This document shows positions 7,861-16,113 of a stretch of 64,000 nucleotides of DNA, in pieces. The translations under genes and the position numbers were made by a program. A model generated the notes under the pieces. The model was not told the DNA's origin. It saw nothing but the letters and a program-made list of their open reading frames with translations, and did no database searches. Within the stretch, counting starts at the first letter, position 1, and every line of letters begins with the position of its first letter. Source of the stretch: CAJXMH01 sp964001305 (GTDB lineage: Bacteria > Bacteroidota > Bacteroidia > Flavobacteriales_E > Vicingaceae); NCBI GenBank assembly GCA_964001305.1, contig CAXFAI010000042.1, forward strand, positions 124,001 through 188,000. The letters run 5' to 3'.

Positions 7861-9288
7861 TTAAAGCAAATTGTATTTTACTCCTAAATTAATCACCGGT
7901 CCTTGATTCATTTGAATTCCTGATAAATTCTGATAGACAGGATAACCGGCCTCCGCTCCTAACCTCATTTTTCTAAGCTTAGATTCTTGGGCAAAAGCGT
8001 AGTTCAGCCCGACAAAAGAGTGGATGCTTTCTCCACCGTAATTTTTCACATTTGCAGCCGGAATCATCATGGGTTTCAACTCATCATCTTTCCCTTCTAT
8101 TTGTCCTTCAGCTAATCCGTATAAACGTGCTGAAACACTCAAACTGCTGCTCACTAAATAAGCACCCCAAACATTCAACTGCAATTGACTCCCCCACCTG
8201 TAGCCTTGATCATTCTCGCCACTTCTTGCCGTAGCCATTAATTGACAACCAGCTGATAATTGGTCTCCATGCATTTTGTAAGTACCACCCAATGAGTAAT
8301 CAAAAGTTCCACTTCCCAATTGCATGCGATAAGGCAGTCGGGCGCTTTCCTTCATCGGAGTATCATCACTTTCCTCAATACTTCCTAATGGTAAATTAAG
8401 TTTTGCATTTAAGTGAAAGCTTGTCTGTTCATTATTTACCAAACCATACATGGCGGCAATTTTTGCATCACCGAAACCACTTGAAGCAGTTTCAAAATCA
8501 GTTTGCATCACTTTGCTTTCCATCGTCATACCATTCATCATCATTCCACCCATTTTCATTTGAGCGGTTAAGTCCATTCTGTTTTGCATAAAACTCTGCA
8601 TGTACATTAAGGTCAGTTTATTGCTTGGAGCATACATGACACCTAGCATATACATATCCATTTGCATTTGCTGAGGAGCAACCATATAGTCCTTGTAAAT
8701 TGCTTCGTCCTCTATGGTACTCTGTCCTGCTCTATTGCCCTGCATCAACATATTCATGTATCGAAAAGACACCATTAAGCCTCCTTTATGGTGTAAATGA
8801 TCTCCCATTACGCCAAGGGGAGCGTGTGCATCTGCTCTGTTGTGATGATGGTGACCTGCATTCAGGCTTCCAAAATCAGAGTCTGCAAAACGGGCTTTCA
8901 ACTCTTCCCAATTATAAACTTCACCTCCCTTCTTCTCTTTCATTTTTTGAGCAGCCTCTTTAGTTTTAAAGGCTGACAAATAAGCTCCCATGGGACTGGG
9001 TATTGCCTTACTTTTCAAATAAAAAGCTGATTCTGCCTCTACCATTTCACCATTGCTGTAATCAGCTACTTGCTTCTGAGATAAGTCCTTTTCATCGGTT
9101 TTTAAATAATTAACTAAGCACTCAATAGCATCAAAAGTCAGTTGCTTTCCATCTTCAATTGCGCTGGCCTTGTGCAATTCATCTTTAATAAGCATATTGC
9201 ATCGTTTGCAATAATCTTTGGTTTGCGCTATTCCATTTATAGAATAAACCACTAGCAATAGCACAAATAATTTGTGAATTGTTTTCAT
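7861..9288 (-). CDS. NosL-like domain fused to a Met/His-rich outer-membrane beta-barrel
   Basis: The 475-residue protein has a signal peptide ending near GIAQ (residue 22), a NosL-like domain (about 24-135) with Cys27-x2-Cys30-x-Met32, FDAIECLVNY and SPMGAYLSAFKTK, then a His-rich linker GHHHHNRADAHAPLG and a barrel-like remainder (about 160-475) of alternating aromatic strands ending NLGVKYNLL. The first part of the barrel is very rich in Met (MQMDMYMLGVMY, MKMGGMMMNGMTM). The NosL part resembles the free-standing NosL next door. NosL binds Cu(I) for NosZ. Inference: an outer-membrane copper receptor or conduit that hands copper to its own NosL domain. The C-terminal half is a family I know only as uncharacterised barrels near metal genes. 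Confidence 0.82.
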   Translation of the reverse strand: MKTIHKLFVLLLVVYSINGIAQTKDYCKRCNMLIKDELHKASAIEDGKQLTFDAIECLVNYLKTDEKDLSQKQVADYSNGEMVEAESAFYLKSKAIPSPMGAYLSAFKTKEAAQKMKEKKGGEVYNWEELKARFADSDFGSLNAGHHHHNRADAHAPLGVMGDHLHHKGGLMVSFRYMNMLMQGNRAGQSTIEDEAIYKDYMVAPQQMQMDMYMLGVMYAPSNKLTLMYMQSFMQNRMDLTAQMKMGGMMMNGMTMESKVMQTDFETASSGFGDAKIAAMYGLVNNEQTSFHLNAKLNLPLGSIEESDDTPMKESARLPYRMQLGSGTFDYSLGGTYKMHGDQLSAGCQLMATARSGENDQGYRWGSQLQLNVWGAYLVSSSLSVSARLYGLAEGQIEGKDDELKPMMIPAANVKNYGGESIHSFVGLNYAFAQESKLRKMRLGAEAGYPVYQNLSGIQMNQGPVINLGVKYNLL

Positions 9289-9334
9289 AACATTTATAGT
9301 TTTTTTTTAGAACTTAGATAAGCTTGATAAGCAC

Positions 9335-9775
9335 TTATTGAAACTTTTCCGCGATTTCAGTGTAAGTGTAAGTTTTACCTCCTTTATCAGATTTTATTTC
9401 TTCGATCTTTTGCTTGGTTTTAAAAGTTGTAAGAAAAGCTCCCATCGGACTGGGCAGTTGTTCGCTAATTAGAAAGTGTGCTTTTTTCATCTCAGTCAAT
9501 TCACCGGGGGCTTCATAGTAATTTGACAAGAATAAATATCCTTCTGTGCTTTCTAAATCATTTTTATAATTCAACAAGCATTCTACTGCATCAAACTTGA
9601 AAACTTTTCCTTTATCAGTAACGATCTCAGCACCATGAACCTTATCTACAATCGTCATTCTACAAAAGTGGCAAGCGTCGGTTCCATACTCAATAGGTTT
9701 AGGTTCTTGACTACAAGCCATTAACAAGCAAACACTTAAAAGCATAAAAAATCCAATTTGAACCTGATTCTTCAT
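9335..9775 (-). CDS. nosL: NosL, copper-binding lipoprotein for N2O reductase
   Basis: NosL is an outer- or inner-membrane-anchored copper chaperone for NosZ. From ATG 9775 the product is 146 residues with the lipobox LLMAC (Cys21), then Cys35-His-Phe-Cys38-Arg-Met40, the Cu(I)-binding motif of NosL, and FDAVECLLNY plus LPSPMGAFLTTFKTK. The frame stays open 36 nt upstream, but that would add a charged extension before the signal peptide and run into the preceding gene; ATG 9775 lies 1 nt after that stop. The core segments closely match the N-terminal domain of the downstream fusion protein, suggesting tandem duplication. Confidence 0.93.
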   Translation of the reverse strand: MKNQVQIGFFMLLSVCLLMACSQEPKPIEYGTDACHFCRMTIVDKVHGAEIVTDKGKVFKFDAVECLLNYKNDLESTEGYLFLSNYYEAPGELTEMKKAHFLISEQLPSPMGAFLTTFKTKQKIEEIKSDKGGKTYTYTEIAEKFQ

Positions 9776-9776
9776 T

Positions 9777-10391
9777 TTAATTTCTTGTTTTAACAGCCTT
9801 TTTACCGACAAAAAATGCAGTTACTGTGAGCATCATTCCAACCCAAAGCAGTATTCCTCCTAGTTTCGGATAGGAATAAGCGTCGAAGTTGAGCAGCTTT
9901 TTATGCCCTATCAAAGGTGGATTATACTTCATAGGTGTACCATCTGGATTCACCAATTTCATAATAGCATTTGGATCTAAATCAGTTCCATACTCTATTA
10001 ACCACTGACTAAAGTCGTAAACTCCTAAGACTCCGAGAATACTCATGAGTATAAACCAAATGAGAAAATAATTTGGTGTAAGTTTTTTTAAATAGCCTAA
10101 AACTCCAATCAACACCCCTAGAATAGACATACTCAAGGTAACAATTGGAAAAACGGTAAACTCCCACATCTCATCTGGTTTTGGGAGTGTTTTCATGCCT
10201 ATATAGTGATTTAAACCATCAATGTTTTGAATGTCAAACTCATTTTCACCTTCCAATCCCGTAATATAAATATCAATTCCAAGTGGCTCGGGATATTGAG
10301 GTGCTCCTAACTGTATATTCCACATCGGGAAAGCGAACAGACTTAGAAGGCATAAAGAGCCTATTATCATGATTATACTTGCCTTCTTCAT
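9777..10391 (-). CDS. NosB-like integral membrane protein of clade II nos clusters
   Basis: The 204-residue protein has about four membrane helices (near 4-23, 79-99, 107-125 and 177-196). The first periplasmic loop contains WNIQLGAPQYPEPLGIDIYI and DGLNHYIGM, motifs I associate with membrane proteins encoded right after clade II nosZ, sometimes called NosB. The second loop has IMKLVNPDGTPMKYNPP. Its function is not established; proposals for this position include electron delivery or a role in NosZ maturation. It starts about 75 nt after the nosZ stop and its stop is 1 nt before nosL. The NosB name is from position and my recollection of the motif, so treat it as tentative. Confidence 0.72.
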   Translation of the reverse strand: MKKASIIMIIGSLCLLSLFAFPMWNIQLGAPQYPEPLGIDIYITGLEGENEFDIQNIDGLNHYIGMKTLPKPDEMWEFTVFPIVTLSMSILGVLIGVLGYLKKLTPNYFLIWFILMSILGVLGVYDFSQWLIEYGTDLDPNAIMKLVNPDGTPMKYNPPLIGHKKLLNFDAYSYPKLGGILLWVGMMLTVTAFFVGKKAVKTRN

Positions 10392-10465
10392 TATTGTCTT
10401 CTTTAAATTTAAAAAGGATTAAAAAGTTGGGAGGCCTGCCCCTCCCAACCACTAACAACTGTCAA

Positions 10466-12421
10466 CTAATCCCCTAATGACCAACTAAGCTCAAGGTCAG
10501 AGTCAGCAGGAGATACTCTTATATATCCTTGCATTTCTTGATGTAGTGCAGAACAGAAGTCTGTACAATAGAATGGGTATACACCAATTTTCTTAGGCTC
10601 CCATAAACTTGATTTTGTTTGTCCCGGCATAACCAATAGTTCAGCATTATTTTGTCCCATCATAGCAAACCCATGAGGTACATCAAAGTCTTGTTCATGA
10701 TTGGTTACATGGAAATACACCTTATCACCAAGTTTTATTCCTTCAATATTATCCGGAGTAAAGTGACTTCTAATGGTAGATAGATAGACATGCACTTCTT
10801 TTCCATCTCTTTCTACTCTAGCTTCAGATGGATCATTTATTGCGTACGGATGTTCGTTCTCATCAATACGATAGATCTTTTTAGAATTCTCTCTTAGCAG
10901 ATCTGCCGGGCAACCTGCAGCATAGTGAGGCTCTCCATGTGTAGGGAAGTCAGATAAAAGCTCCATCTTTTCTCCTGAGATATCATACAGTTGAGCAGAG
11001 TGCTCCATTTCCGGTCCGGTTGGTAAATAACGATCTTTGGTAATTTTATTCAAGGCAACCATATATTTACCAAATGGCTCTCTTGAGTTACCCCCTGGAA
11101 TCATCAAGTGACCTACAGAATAGTAACATGGTTTACGGTCAATTACTTCCCAAGTACCCAACTTCCATTTCACCACCTCAGAAGAGATAAAGAAAGTTGT
11201 ATAGGCATTTCCTTTTCCATCGAACTCAGTATGCAATGGTCCTAAACCACCACTTTTTACCGTTCCTGCCATTACGTCTTCAAAATTCAATATTGGAATA
11301 CCATAGGCCTCCCCATCAAACTTCTCTGCTTCAATGGCTGCAATCATATTATCAAATGAATGTACCGTTACATCAGCAGATAATTTGCCATTTCCAATTA
11401 TATACTGACCCGTTGGATCAACATCACAACCATGAGGTGATTTAGGAGTTGGCAATAAATAAATTGCGCCTGGAACATCAGCAGGATTTAAGGTAATCAC
11501 TTCCTTTTTAATTTCAGAAGTCGCGGTATGCGTTTTCTCATTGTAAATATTGTGAGCATATTCCACCGGCATTTTGGTACCGCCGCCATTTTCTACATAT
11601 TCCTCAATTTTTTTCCAGTTTACAGCAGCAATAAAATCCTTATCATTTTGAGAAGCATTAACTTCTTGCAAAGTATGCGCTTCTTCAGTGTTGTATGTGG
11701 TAAAGAAGAACCATCCGTGAGATTTATTTCTACCTGGATGTGATAGATCATAATTAAAACCTGGCATAATCAACTGGAACTTAATATCCATGTGTCCATG
11801 TTCAGGGTCAACAGATATAAAAGATACTGAGCCTTTAAAGTTTCCTTTGTATTCACTAATCGGAATATCTCTCTGAGGAATGGGCACTGAGAACCTTGTT
11901 CCTGCAACCACATACTCTGTGTTTTCGGTAACAAAAGAAGAACTGTGATTACCCGCACTATTAGGCACTTCAATAATCTCTTCTGTTTCGAAAGTTTCTA
12001 AACTAATTCTGGCAATTCTTGGTGTATTATTTCCGTTGATGAATAACCATCTTCCGTCTAACTCTCCCTTTGTTTGAGAAATATCTGGGTGGTGAGCATC
12101 ATCCCATGGCACAAAACCAAAAGAGGTATTCAGCATGGGTTTAGTTTCTTCAGAATAACCATAACCAGAAGTTGGGAATTGTGAAAAAACCGGTATCTCT
12201 TTAAATAATCTTCCTGAAGGCAATCCGTATACGGTAACATTACCACTATATCCTCCTGACATGAAGGCATAATAGTCATCTTGCTCGCCTGGGGCTACAT
12301 AAACTTTTTCTGCCGCTCCTGAGGTTAATGCACCTGAGCTTTCTTTTTTGTTTTTCTGGTTGCCGCAACTAGCAAACAGCAAAGCTGCAACTCCTAACAA
12401 TCCTAATTTTAACTTTTTCAT
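10466..12421 (-). CDS. nosZ: NosZ, clade II nitrous-oxide reductase (lipoprotein type)
   Basis: NosZ reduces N2O to N2 in the periplasm using the CuZ and CuA centres. The 651-residue protein begins with a Sec-type lipoprotein signal (lipobox LFASC, Cys19), not a twin-arginine signal, which marks clade II. CuZ-type ligands appear as DDAHHPD (His110-His111) with further conserved His motifs (SHPGRNKSHGW, SPHGCDVDPTGQY, GLGPLHTEFDG). The C-terminal cupredoxin domain carries the CuA ligands: DVPHGFAMM, then Cys619, Cys623, His627 and Met630 in FYCTDFCSALHQEM. All key residues look intact, so the enzyme should be active. It is third in its operon, after a cytochrome c and a fasciclin lipoprotein. 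Confidence 0.97.
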   Translation of the reverse strand: MKKLKLGLLGVAALLFASCGNQKNKKESSGALTSGAAEKVYVAPGEQDDYYAFMSGGYSGNVTVYGLPSGRLFKEIPVFSQFPTSGYGYSEETKPMLNTSFGFVPWDDAHHPDISQTKGELDGRWLFINGNNTPRIARISLETFETEEIIEVPNSAGNHSSSFVTENTEYVVAGTRFSVPIPQRDIPISEYKGNFKGSVSFISVDPEHGHMDIKFQLIMPGFNYDLSHPGRNKSHGWFFFTTYNTEEAHTLQEVNASQNDKDFIAAVNWKKIEEYVENGGGTKMPVEYAHNIYNEKTHTATSEIKKEVITLNPADVPGAIYLLPTPKSPHGCDVDPTGQYIIGNGKLSADVTVHSFDNMIAAIEAEKFDGEAYGIPILNFEDVMAGTVKSGGLGPLHTEFDGKGNAYTTFFISSEVVKWKLGTWEVIDRKPCYYSVGHLMIPGGNSREPFGKYMVALNKITKDRYLPTGPEMEHSAQLYDISGEKMELLSDFPTHGEPHYAAGCPADLLRENSKKIYRIDENEHPYAINDPSEARVERDGKEVHVYLSTIRSHFTPDNIEGIKLGDKVYFHVTNHEQDFDVPHGFAMMGQNNAELLVMPGQTKSSLWEPKKIGVYPFYCTDFCSALHQEMQGYIRVSPADSDLELSWSLGD

Positions 12422-12454
12422 TGTATTTTTTTTATAAAGTTGTTAATTCAATTA

Positions 12455-13018
12455 CTATTTAGGCAGCATTACTTTATCTACCACATGTATTATCCCATTA
12501 CTGGCTTCTACAGTTCCAATTATTTTTGCTCCGCCAACGTAAACATCATCCCCTTTTACTTCTACTTTAACGTTTTGGTCATTTGCTTGACCCAGCTTTT
12601 TAAAGTTTTTCAAAAACTCTTTGTCGTACTTTCCCGGAGTAACATGAAACTTCAATATACCGGCTAACTTCTCTTTGTTTTCCGGTTTTAGAAGATCTTC
12701 TACCGTACCTTCAGGTAGTGCCTCAAAAGCTTGATTGTTTGGGGCAAATACCATTAAAGGACCGGCATTTACTAATACATTCTCTAAGTCTGCTGCCTTT
12801 ACTGCTGCCACAAGAGTTGAGTAATCTTCAGACTTCATGGCTATTTGAAGTACATTAGGATTGGATACGTCATCCTCAACAAAGGCCTGACCTTCTGTTT
12901 TGGCAACAGAGGTTGAAGCATCATTTTCAATTTTTTCTTCTTTTGGGGATCCGGTATTACAAGCCCCTAAAAAGAGTAAGACAAAGGCGAAAACACTGAC
13001 TTTATGAATCCTTTTCAT
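12455..13018 (-). CDS. Fasciclin-domain lipoprotein in nos operon
   Basis: The 187-residue protein has a lipoprotein signal with lipobox FLGAC (Cys20), an acidic linker, and one fasciclin (FAS1) domain from about residue 50 to the end, with the H1 and H2 type motifs GPLMVFAPNNQAFEALP and GIIHVVDKVMLPK. FAS1 domains mediate protein or carbohydrate contacts. It lies between the cytochrome c gene (31 nt) and nosZ (33 nt). Fasciclin genes next to nosZ occur in other Bacteroidota, but I know of no established role. Inference: a periplasmic scaffold holding NosZ near its electron donor. Confidence 0.88.
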   Translation of the reverse strand: MKRIHKVSVFAFVLLFLGACNTGSPKEEKIENDASTSVAKTEGQAFVEDDVSNPNVLQIAMKSEDYSTLVAAVKAADLENVLVNAGPLMVFAPNNQAFEALPEGTVEDLLKPENKEKLAGILKFHVTPGKYDKEFLKNFKKLGQANDQNVKVEVKGDDVYVGGAKIIGTVEASNGIIHVVDKVMLPK

Positions 13019-13049
13019 GGTAGTATGATTTAGTTATTAATAATCTTAA

Positions 13050-13559
13050 TTAAGATTCATCTTTTAAGGTTCTGAAGTACTCTAGAATGTCTCTAGCTTG
13101 TTCACGAGTTAAGTTTTGGTTAGCCATTGCAGCTCCATTAAACTCAACTAACAAGTCTTTAGCACATCGATCTTTTTCCACCATCTCCTGCGGATTTAAA
13201 ATCATATTCATAATCCATTCCGGACTTCTTCTCTTCATAATTCCTTTTGGAGAAGGACCAATGAAACGCTTATCTACTTTGTGACAAGCCGTACAGTTGG
13301 TTTTAAATAGCTCCCTTCCTCTGGTCACCATTTCTTCATCAATCTGGGCGCTGAGTTCTACATTTTTTACAGGACCGACCCCCTTATTATCAAGAGTGAT
13401 ACGTTCAGATGCCGGAACTTTAGATTCTTCAGCAACTTTTTTCTCAAATTCTGCTTTTCTTTTTAACCGGGCCTCTTCCTGTTCGCTGTTTCCGCCACAG
13501 GCAGTTAAGCCGGCTATTGCGATTGTTATTGCTAATACTGTTTTAACTAAATTTTTCAT
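13050..13559 (-). CDS. Monohaem cytochrome c lipoprotein, likely electron donor to NosZ
   Basis: The first gene of the nos operon encodes a 169-residue lipoprotein (lipobox LTAC, Cys21) with a charged linker and a class I cytochrome c domain. The haem motif is CTACH at residues 89-93 and the likely distal ligand is Met145 in GAAMANQNL; the ending REQARDILEYFRTLKD is the usual C-terminal helix. Inference: it carries electrons from the quinol-cytochrome c system to NosZ, as NosC-type cytochromes are thought to do in clade II clusters that lack NosR. A candidate activator site and a -7 element lie just upstream. Confidence 0.92.
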   Translation of the reverse strand: MKNLVKTVLAITIAIAGLTACGGNSEQEEARLKRKAEFEKKVAEESKVPASERITLDNKGVGPVKNVELSAQIDEEMVTRGRELFKTNCTACHKVDKRFIGPSPKGIMKRRSPEWIMNMILNPQEMVEKDRCAKDLLVEFNGAAMANQNLTREQARDILEYFRTLKDES

Positions 13560-13580
13560 GGTTTATATAGTTTTATAGGA

Positions 13581-13588
13581 CAAATGTA
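13581..13588 (-). promoter_or_regulatory. Predicted -7 element of the nos operon
   Basis: Read on the minus strand this is TACATTTG, an exact match to the Bacteroidota -7 consensus TAnnTTTG. It lies 21 nt before the cytochrome c ATG, leaving a leader of roughly 15 nt. No TTTG element is seen at a proper -33 distance, which fits an activator-dependent promoter. Prediction only. Confidence 0.5.
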
Positions 13589-13611
13589 AAATGTGAACAA
13601 AGCTTAAAAAA

Positions 13612-13623
13612 TGATAATTATCA
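13612..13623. promoter_or_regulatory. FNR/Crp-like palindrome upstream of the nos operon
   Basis: TGATAATTATCA is a perfect 12-nt palindrome that matches the core TGAT-N4-ATCA of FNR/DNR-type sites. Its centre is about 41 nt upstream of the start point predicted from the -7 element, the classic position for a class II activator. Inference: an anaerobic or NO-responsive Crp/Fnr-family protein activates the operon. No such regulator gene is in the window. Confidence 0.5.
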
Positions 13624-13727
13624 CATTTAAGATATTTAGGTCTTTTTTTCTTCTAATAAAGGGATTTAGAAAGCCAAATCCAAACAATTCTCTAAACTTT
13701 TACTTCGCTAAGTTGTCATTTAGAAGA

Positions 13728-13735
13728 TAATTTTG
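13728..13735 (+). promoter_or_regulatory. Predicted -7 element for the deacetylase-family gene
   Basis: TAATTTTG matches TAnnTTTG exactly and ends 17 nt before the ATG at 13753. The divergent nos promoter is about 140 nt away. No convincing -33 element is visible. Confidence 0.45.
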
Positions 13736-13752
13736 CTGCTATAATTAATCAG

Positions 13753-14655
13753 ATGATCAAAATCGCTTGGGCTCCTATTTACGTTCATCCATTACCCAAA
13801 AACCATCGTTTTCCGATGGAAAAGTATGAACTACTGCCCTTGCAATTAAAACATGAAGGAACTTTCGAGGGAGAAAACTTCTTTCCTCCTAACCCAGTTG
13901 ATAAAGCTGATATTCTTGCCGTTCACGATGAGAAATATTGGCAACGTTTATCCAATTTAGAGCTAAATCGGAAAGAGCAACTTAGCTCAGGCTTTCCACA
14001 CTCAAAAGAATTGATTGAGCGGGAATTAGTCATTACAGGGGGTTCCATTCAAGCCTCAAAGTTTGCCCTTGAAAATGGAGTAGCGTTTAACATTGCAGGT
14101 GGCACACATCATGCTTACGCTGATCGAGCTGAAGGTTTTTGCTTACTAAATGACATTGCGATTTCTTCCTCCTATTTATTGAGAAATAAACTAGCCGAAA
14201 AGATTTTAGTCGTCGATCTTGATGTACACCAAGGTAATGGCACTGCTAAGATTTTTGAAAATGAAAGTCGAGTTTTCACTTTCAGTATGCATGGCGACCA
14301 TAACTATCCTTTGAAAAAAGAGAAATCTGATTTGGATGCTCCACTGGATGACCAAACCAATGATGAGACTTACTTGCAAAAACTAAAGCAATATATCCCG
14401 ACTCTGATTGACGAACAAAAACCGGATTTCATTTTCTTTCAATCAGGAGTTGATATTCTATCTACAGATAAATTAGGAAGAATGGCAGTCTCAATTGAGG
14501 GTTGCAAAGAAAGAGACCGCTTGGTTTTACAAGCGGCCTACGACCATCAAATTCCATTAATGGCATGCATGGGCGAAGGTTACTCTCCTGAAATTAAACA
14601 CATTGTAGATGCCCATGCTAATACATACCGTTTGGCCAAAGAGATTTGGGCTTAA
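13753..14655 (+). CDS. Histone deacetylase / AcuC family zinc hydrolase
   Basis: The 300-residue protein belongs to the arginase-deacetylase fold family. Seen: active-site His119-His120 in GGTHHAYADRAEGFC, zinc ligands in DLDVHQGNG (Asp157 and His159), and the later QSGVDIL aspartate. Bacterial members deacetylate small amines, polyamines or acetyl-lysine proteins such as acetyl-CoA synthetase; the substrate cannot be told here. It stands alone, divergent from the nos operon, with its own -7 element. Its stop interlocks with that of the convergent SDR gene in a shared TTAA. Length and motifs are complete. Confidence 0.9.
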   Translation: MIKIAWAPIYVHPLPKNHRFPMEKYELLPLQLKHEGTFEGENFFPPNPVDKADILAVHDEKYWQRLSNLELNRKEQLSSGFPHSKELIERELVITGGSIQASKFALENGVAFNIAGGTHHAYADRAEGFCLLNDIAISSSYLLRNKLAEKILVVDLDVHQGNGTAKIFENESRVFTFSMHGDHNYPLKKEKSDLDAPLDDQTNDETYLQKLKQYIPTLIDEQKPDFIFFQSGVDILSTDKLGRMAVSIEGCKERDRLVLQAAYDHQIPLMACMGEGYSPEIKHIVDAHANTYRLAKEIWA

Positions 14656-15356
14656 AACGGATTTGTAGCATGCACCGTAACTTCAGGAATATAACCTCTG
14701 GAATCCATTTCTAAGGCTGCCACCACTGCATGTGCAATTTCATCTGCCGTTAACTTATTGTCTTCTTCTGCCCTTTCTTCACGGCTAGGATTATTGAAGG
14801 CAGTAGGCACATAACTTGGGTTTACAATAATGACCCTAACATTGTATTTTCTCAAATCAGCCTGCCAATCTTGACTCATTCCGCGCAAAGCAAATTTGGA
14901 AGAACTGTAAACCGTTCCTCCGGCATATCCTTTCATAGATGCGGTAGAAGCAATATTTACGATATCTCCGTGCTTTTGCTCCTTGAAGATCTTGGCTGCT
15001 TCTTTTCCCATCATGGCAGCACCAAATACGTTTACCTCATAAACCTTTCGCATTGCATCTAGGTCTAATTCATCTATTGATTTACGTTCTGCTCCTATGC
15101 CGGCATTATTAATGAGAACATCCAAACTTCCAAACTCCTGTAAAAAACTTGAGTAGGTCTTCTTTACATCTTGCTCTACAGCAACATCAGCATGAATGGC
15201 AAATGCACCTAATTGCTTCGCTACTTCACTCAACTTCTCTTCGTCCCTACCTGTAATAGCGACCTTGGCTCCTTTCTCAATCAGCTGTTTTGCCATCGCT
15301 TTGCCTAGTCCGGAACTTCCTCCGGTAATTAAGATATTCTTTCCTTCTACACTCAT
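14652..15356 (-). CDS. Short-chain dehydrogenase/reductase
   Basis: The 234-residue product is a classical SDR: the cofactor loop ITGGSSGLGKA at the N-terminus, the NNAGIGA strand, and a catalytic Ser plus YSSSK (Tyr-x3-Lys). The residues after the second strand (ITGRDEEKL) suggest NADP(H). The ending VPTAFNNP followed by TVHATNPF is common in 3-ketoacyl reductase-like SDRs of unknown substrate. It is a single gene that faces the deacetylase gene, sharing a 4-nt TTAA. The substrate is unknown. Confidence 0.88.
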   Translation of the reverse strand: MSVEGKNILITGGSSGLGKAMAKQLIEKGAKVAITGRDEEKLSEVAKQLGAFAIHADVAVEQDVKKTYSSFLQEFGSLDVLINNAGIGAERKSIDELDLDAMRKVYEVNVFGAAMMGKEAAKIFKEQKHGDIVNIASTASMKGYAGGTVYSSSKFALRGMSQDWQADLRKYNVRVIIVNPSYVPTAFNNPSREERAEEDNKLTADEIAHAVVAALEMDSRGYIPEVTVHATNPF

Positions 15357-15465
15357 ATTCTTTTTGGCCTTAAATTAAGCTTTGAGTTGGGTAAATCCAA
15401 ACGTTAATTCAAGTCTAAGAAATTGAGGAATCCAAGCAGAATGCCCAACTTTGCACAAAAAATTC

Positions 15466-16113
15466 ATGGACGCTTACCTCAGTTTTGCTCTTTTATGTTT
15501 TACCTCATTCATCACTTTGATGAATCCACTGGGTATTATGCCGGTATTCATGACCATGACAACTACCTTGGACAATCATGAACGAAAGAAAACGGCTCAA
15601 AAAGCTACGGTAGTAGCCGCATTCACTTTGGTGGCTTTTGCCTTTTCCGGTCAACTCTTGTTTAAATTTTTCGGCATTTCGGTAGATAGTTTTCGTGTTG
15701 TAGGTGGGGTTATCTTTTTTATGATGGGCTACGATATGTTGCAAGCCCGTTTAGTTAAAGTAAAAATGAGCAAAGAGTCTACGCGTAAAGCTTATGTTAC
15801 AGACATCTCGATAACGCCCTTAGCCATTCCCATGATTTGTGGACCTGGCGCCATAACCAACTCCATTGTATTGATGGAAGATGCCAATAGTCCGGAAATG
15901 AAAGGCATATTAATCGGAACTATTTTTGCCGTTTGCCTGATTACTTTTTTGGTGCTTTGGAGTTCATCGAAAATCATCAAGTGGCTAGGAGAAACCGGCA
16001 ACAAGATCATGATGCGATTAATGGGGTTGATTGTGATGGTAATTGCCGTGGAATTTTTCTTCAGTGGCATGAAACCCATTTTGGTTGACATTGTAAAAGC
16101 TGCACAAGGTTGA
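15466..16113 (+). CDS. MarC family integral membrane protein
   Basis: The 215-residue protein has about six membrane helices and the family motifs LMNPLGIMPVFMTMT in the first third and ITPLAIPMICGPGAITNSIVL in the middle. MarC proteins resemble small multiple-antibiotic-resistance-associated exporters, but their substrate is unknown. A TTG could open the frame 15 nt earlier, but it lies inside CAACTTTG, which looks like a -7 element, so ATG 15466 is preferred. Its TGA overlaps the TTG start of the following aminopeptidase gene. Confidence 0.88.
   Translation: MDAYLSFALLCFTSFITLMNPLGIMPVFMTMTTTLDNHERKKTAQKATVVAAFTLVAFAFSGQLLFKFFGISVDSFRVVGGVIFFMMGYDMLQARLVKVKMSKESTRKAYVTDISITPLAIPMICGPGAITNSIVLMEDANSPEMKGILIGTIFAVCLITFLVLWSSSKIIKWLGETGNKIMMRLMGLIVMVIAVEFFFSGMKPILVDIVKAAQG

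Noticed and set aside
8700..8963. Plus-strand open frame opposite the NosL-barrel gene
   Set aside because: Complementary-strand shadow of a gene with strong domain evidence; the predicted peptide has no recognisable motif.
9289..9334. Run of ten T between the two nosL-type genes as a terminator
   Set aside because: On the coding (minus) strand it is an A-run without a stem before it, so it cannot terminate the nos transcript.
15451..15465. TTG start for the MarC gene
   Set aside because: The TTG is part of CAACTTTG, which resembles a -7 element, so transcription would begin after it; the ATG at 15466 suits the family.
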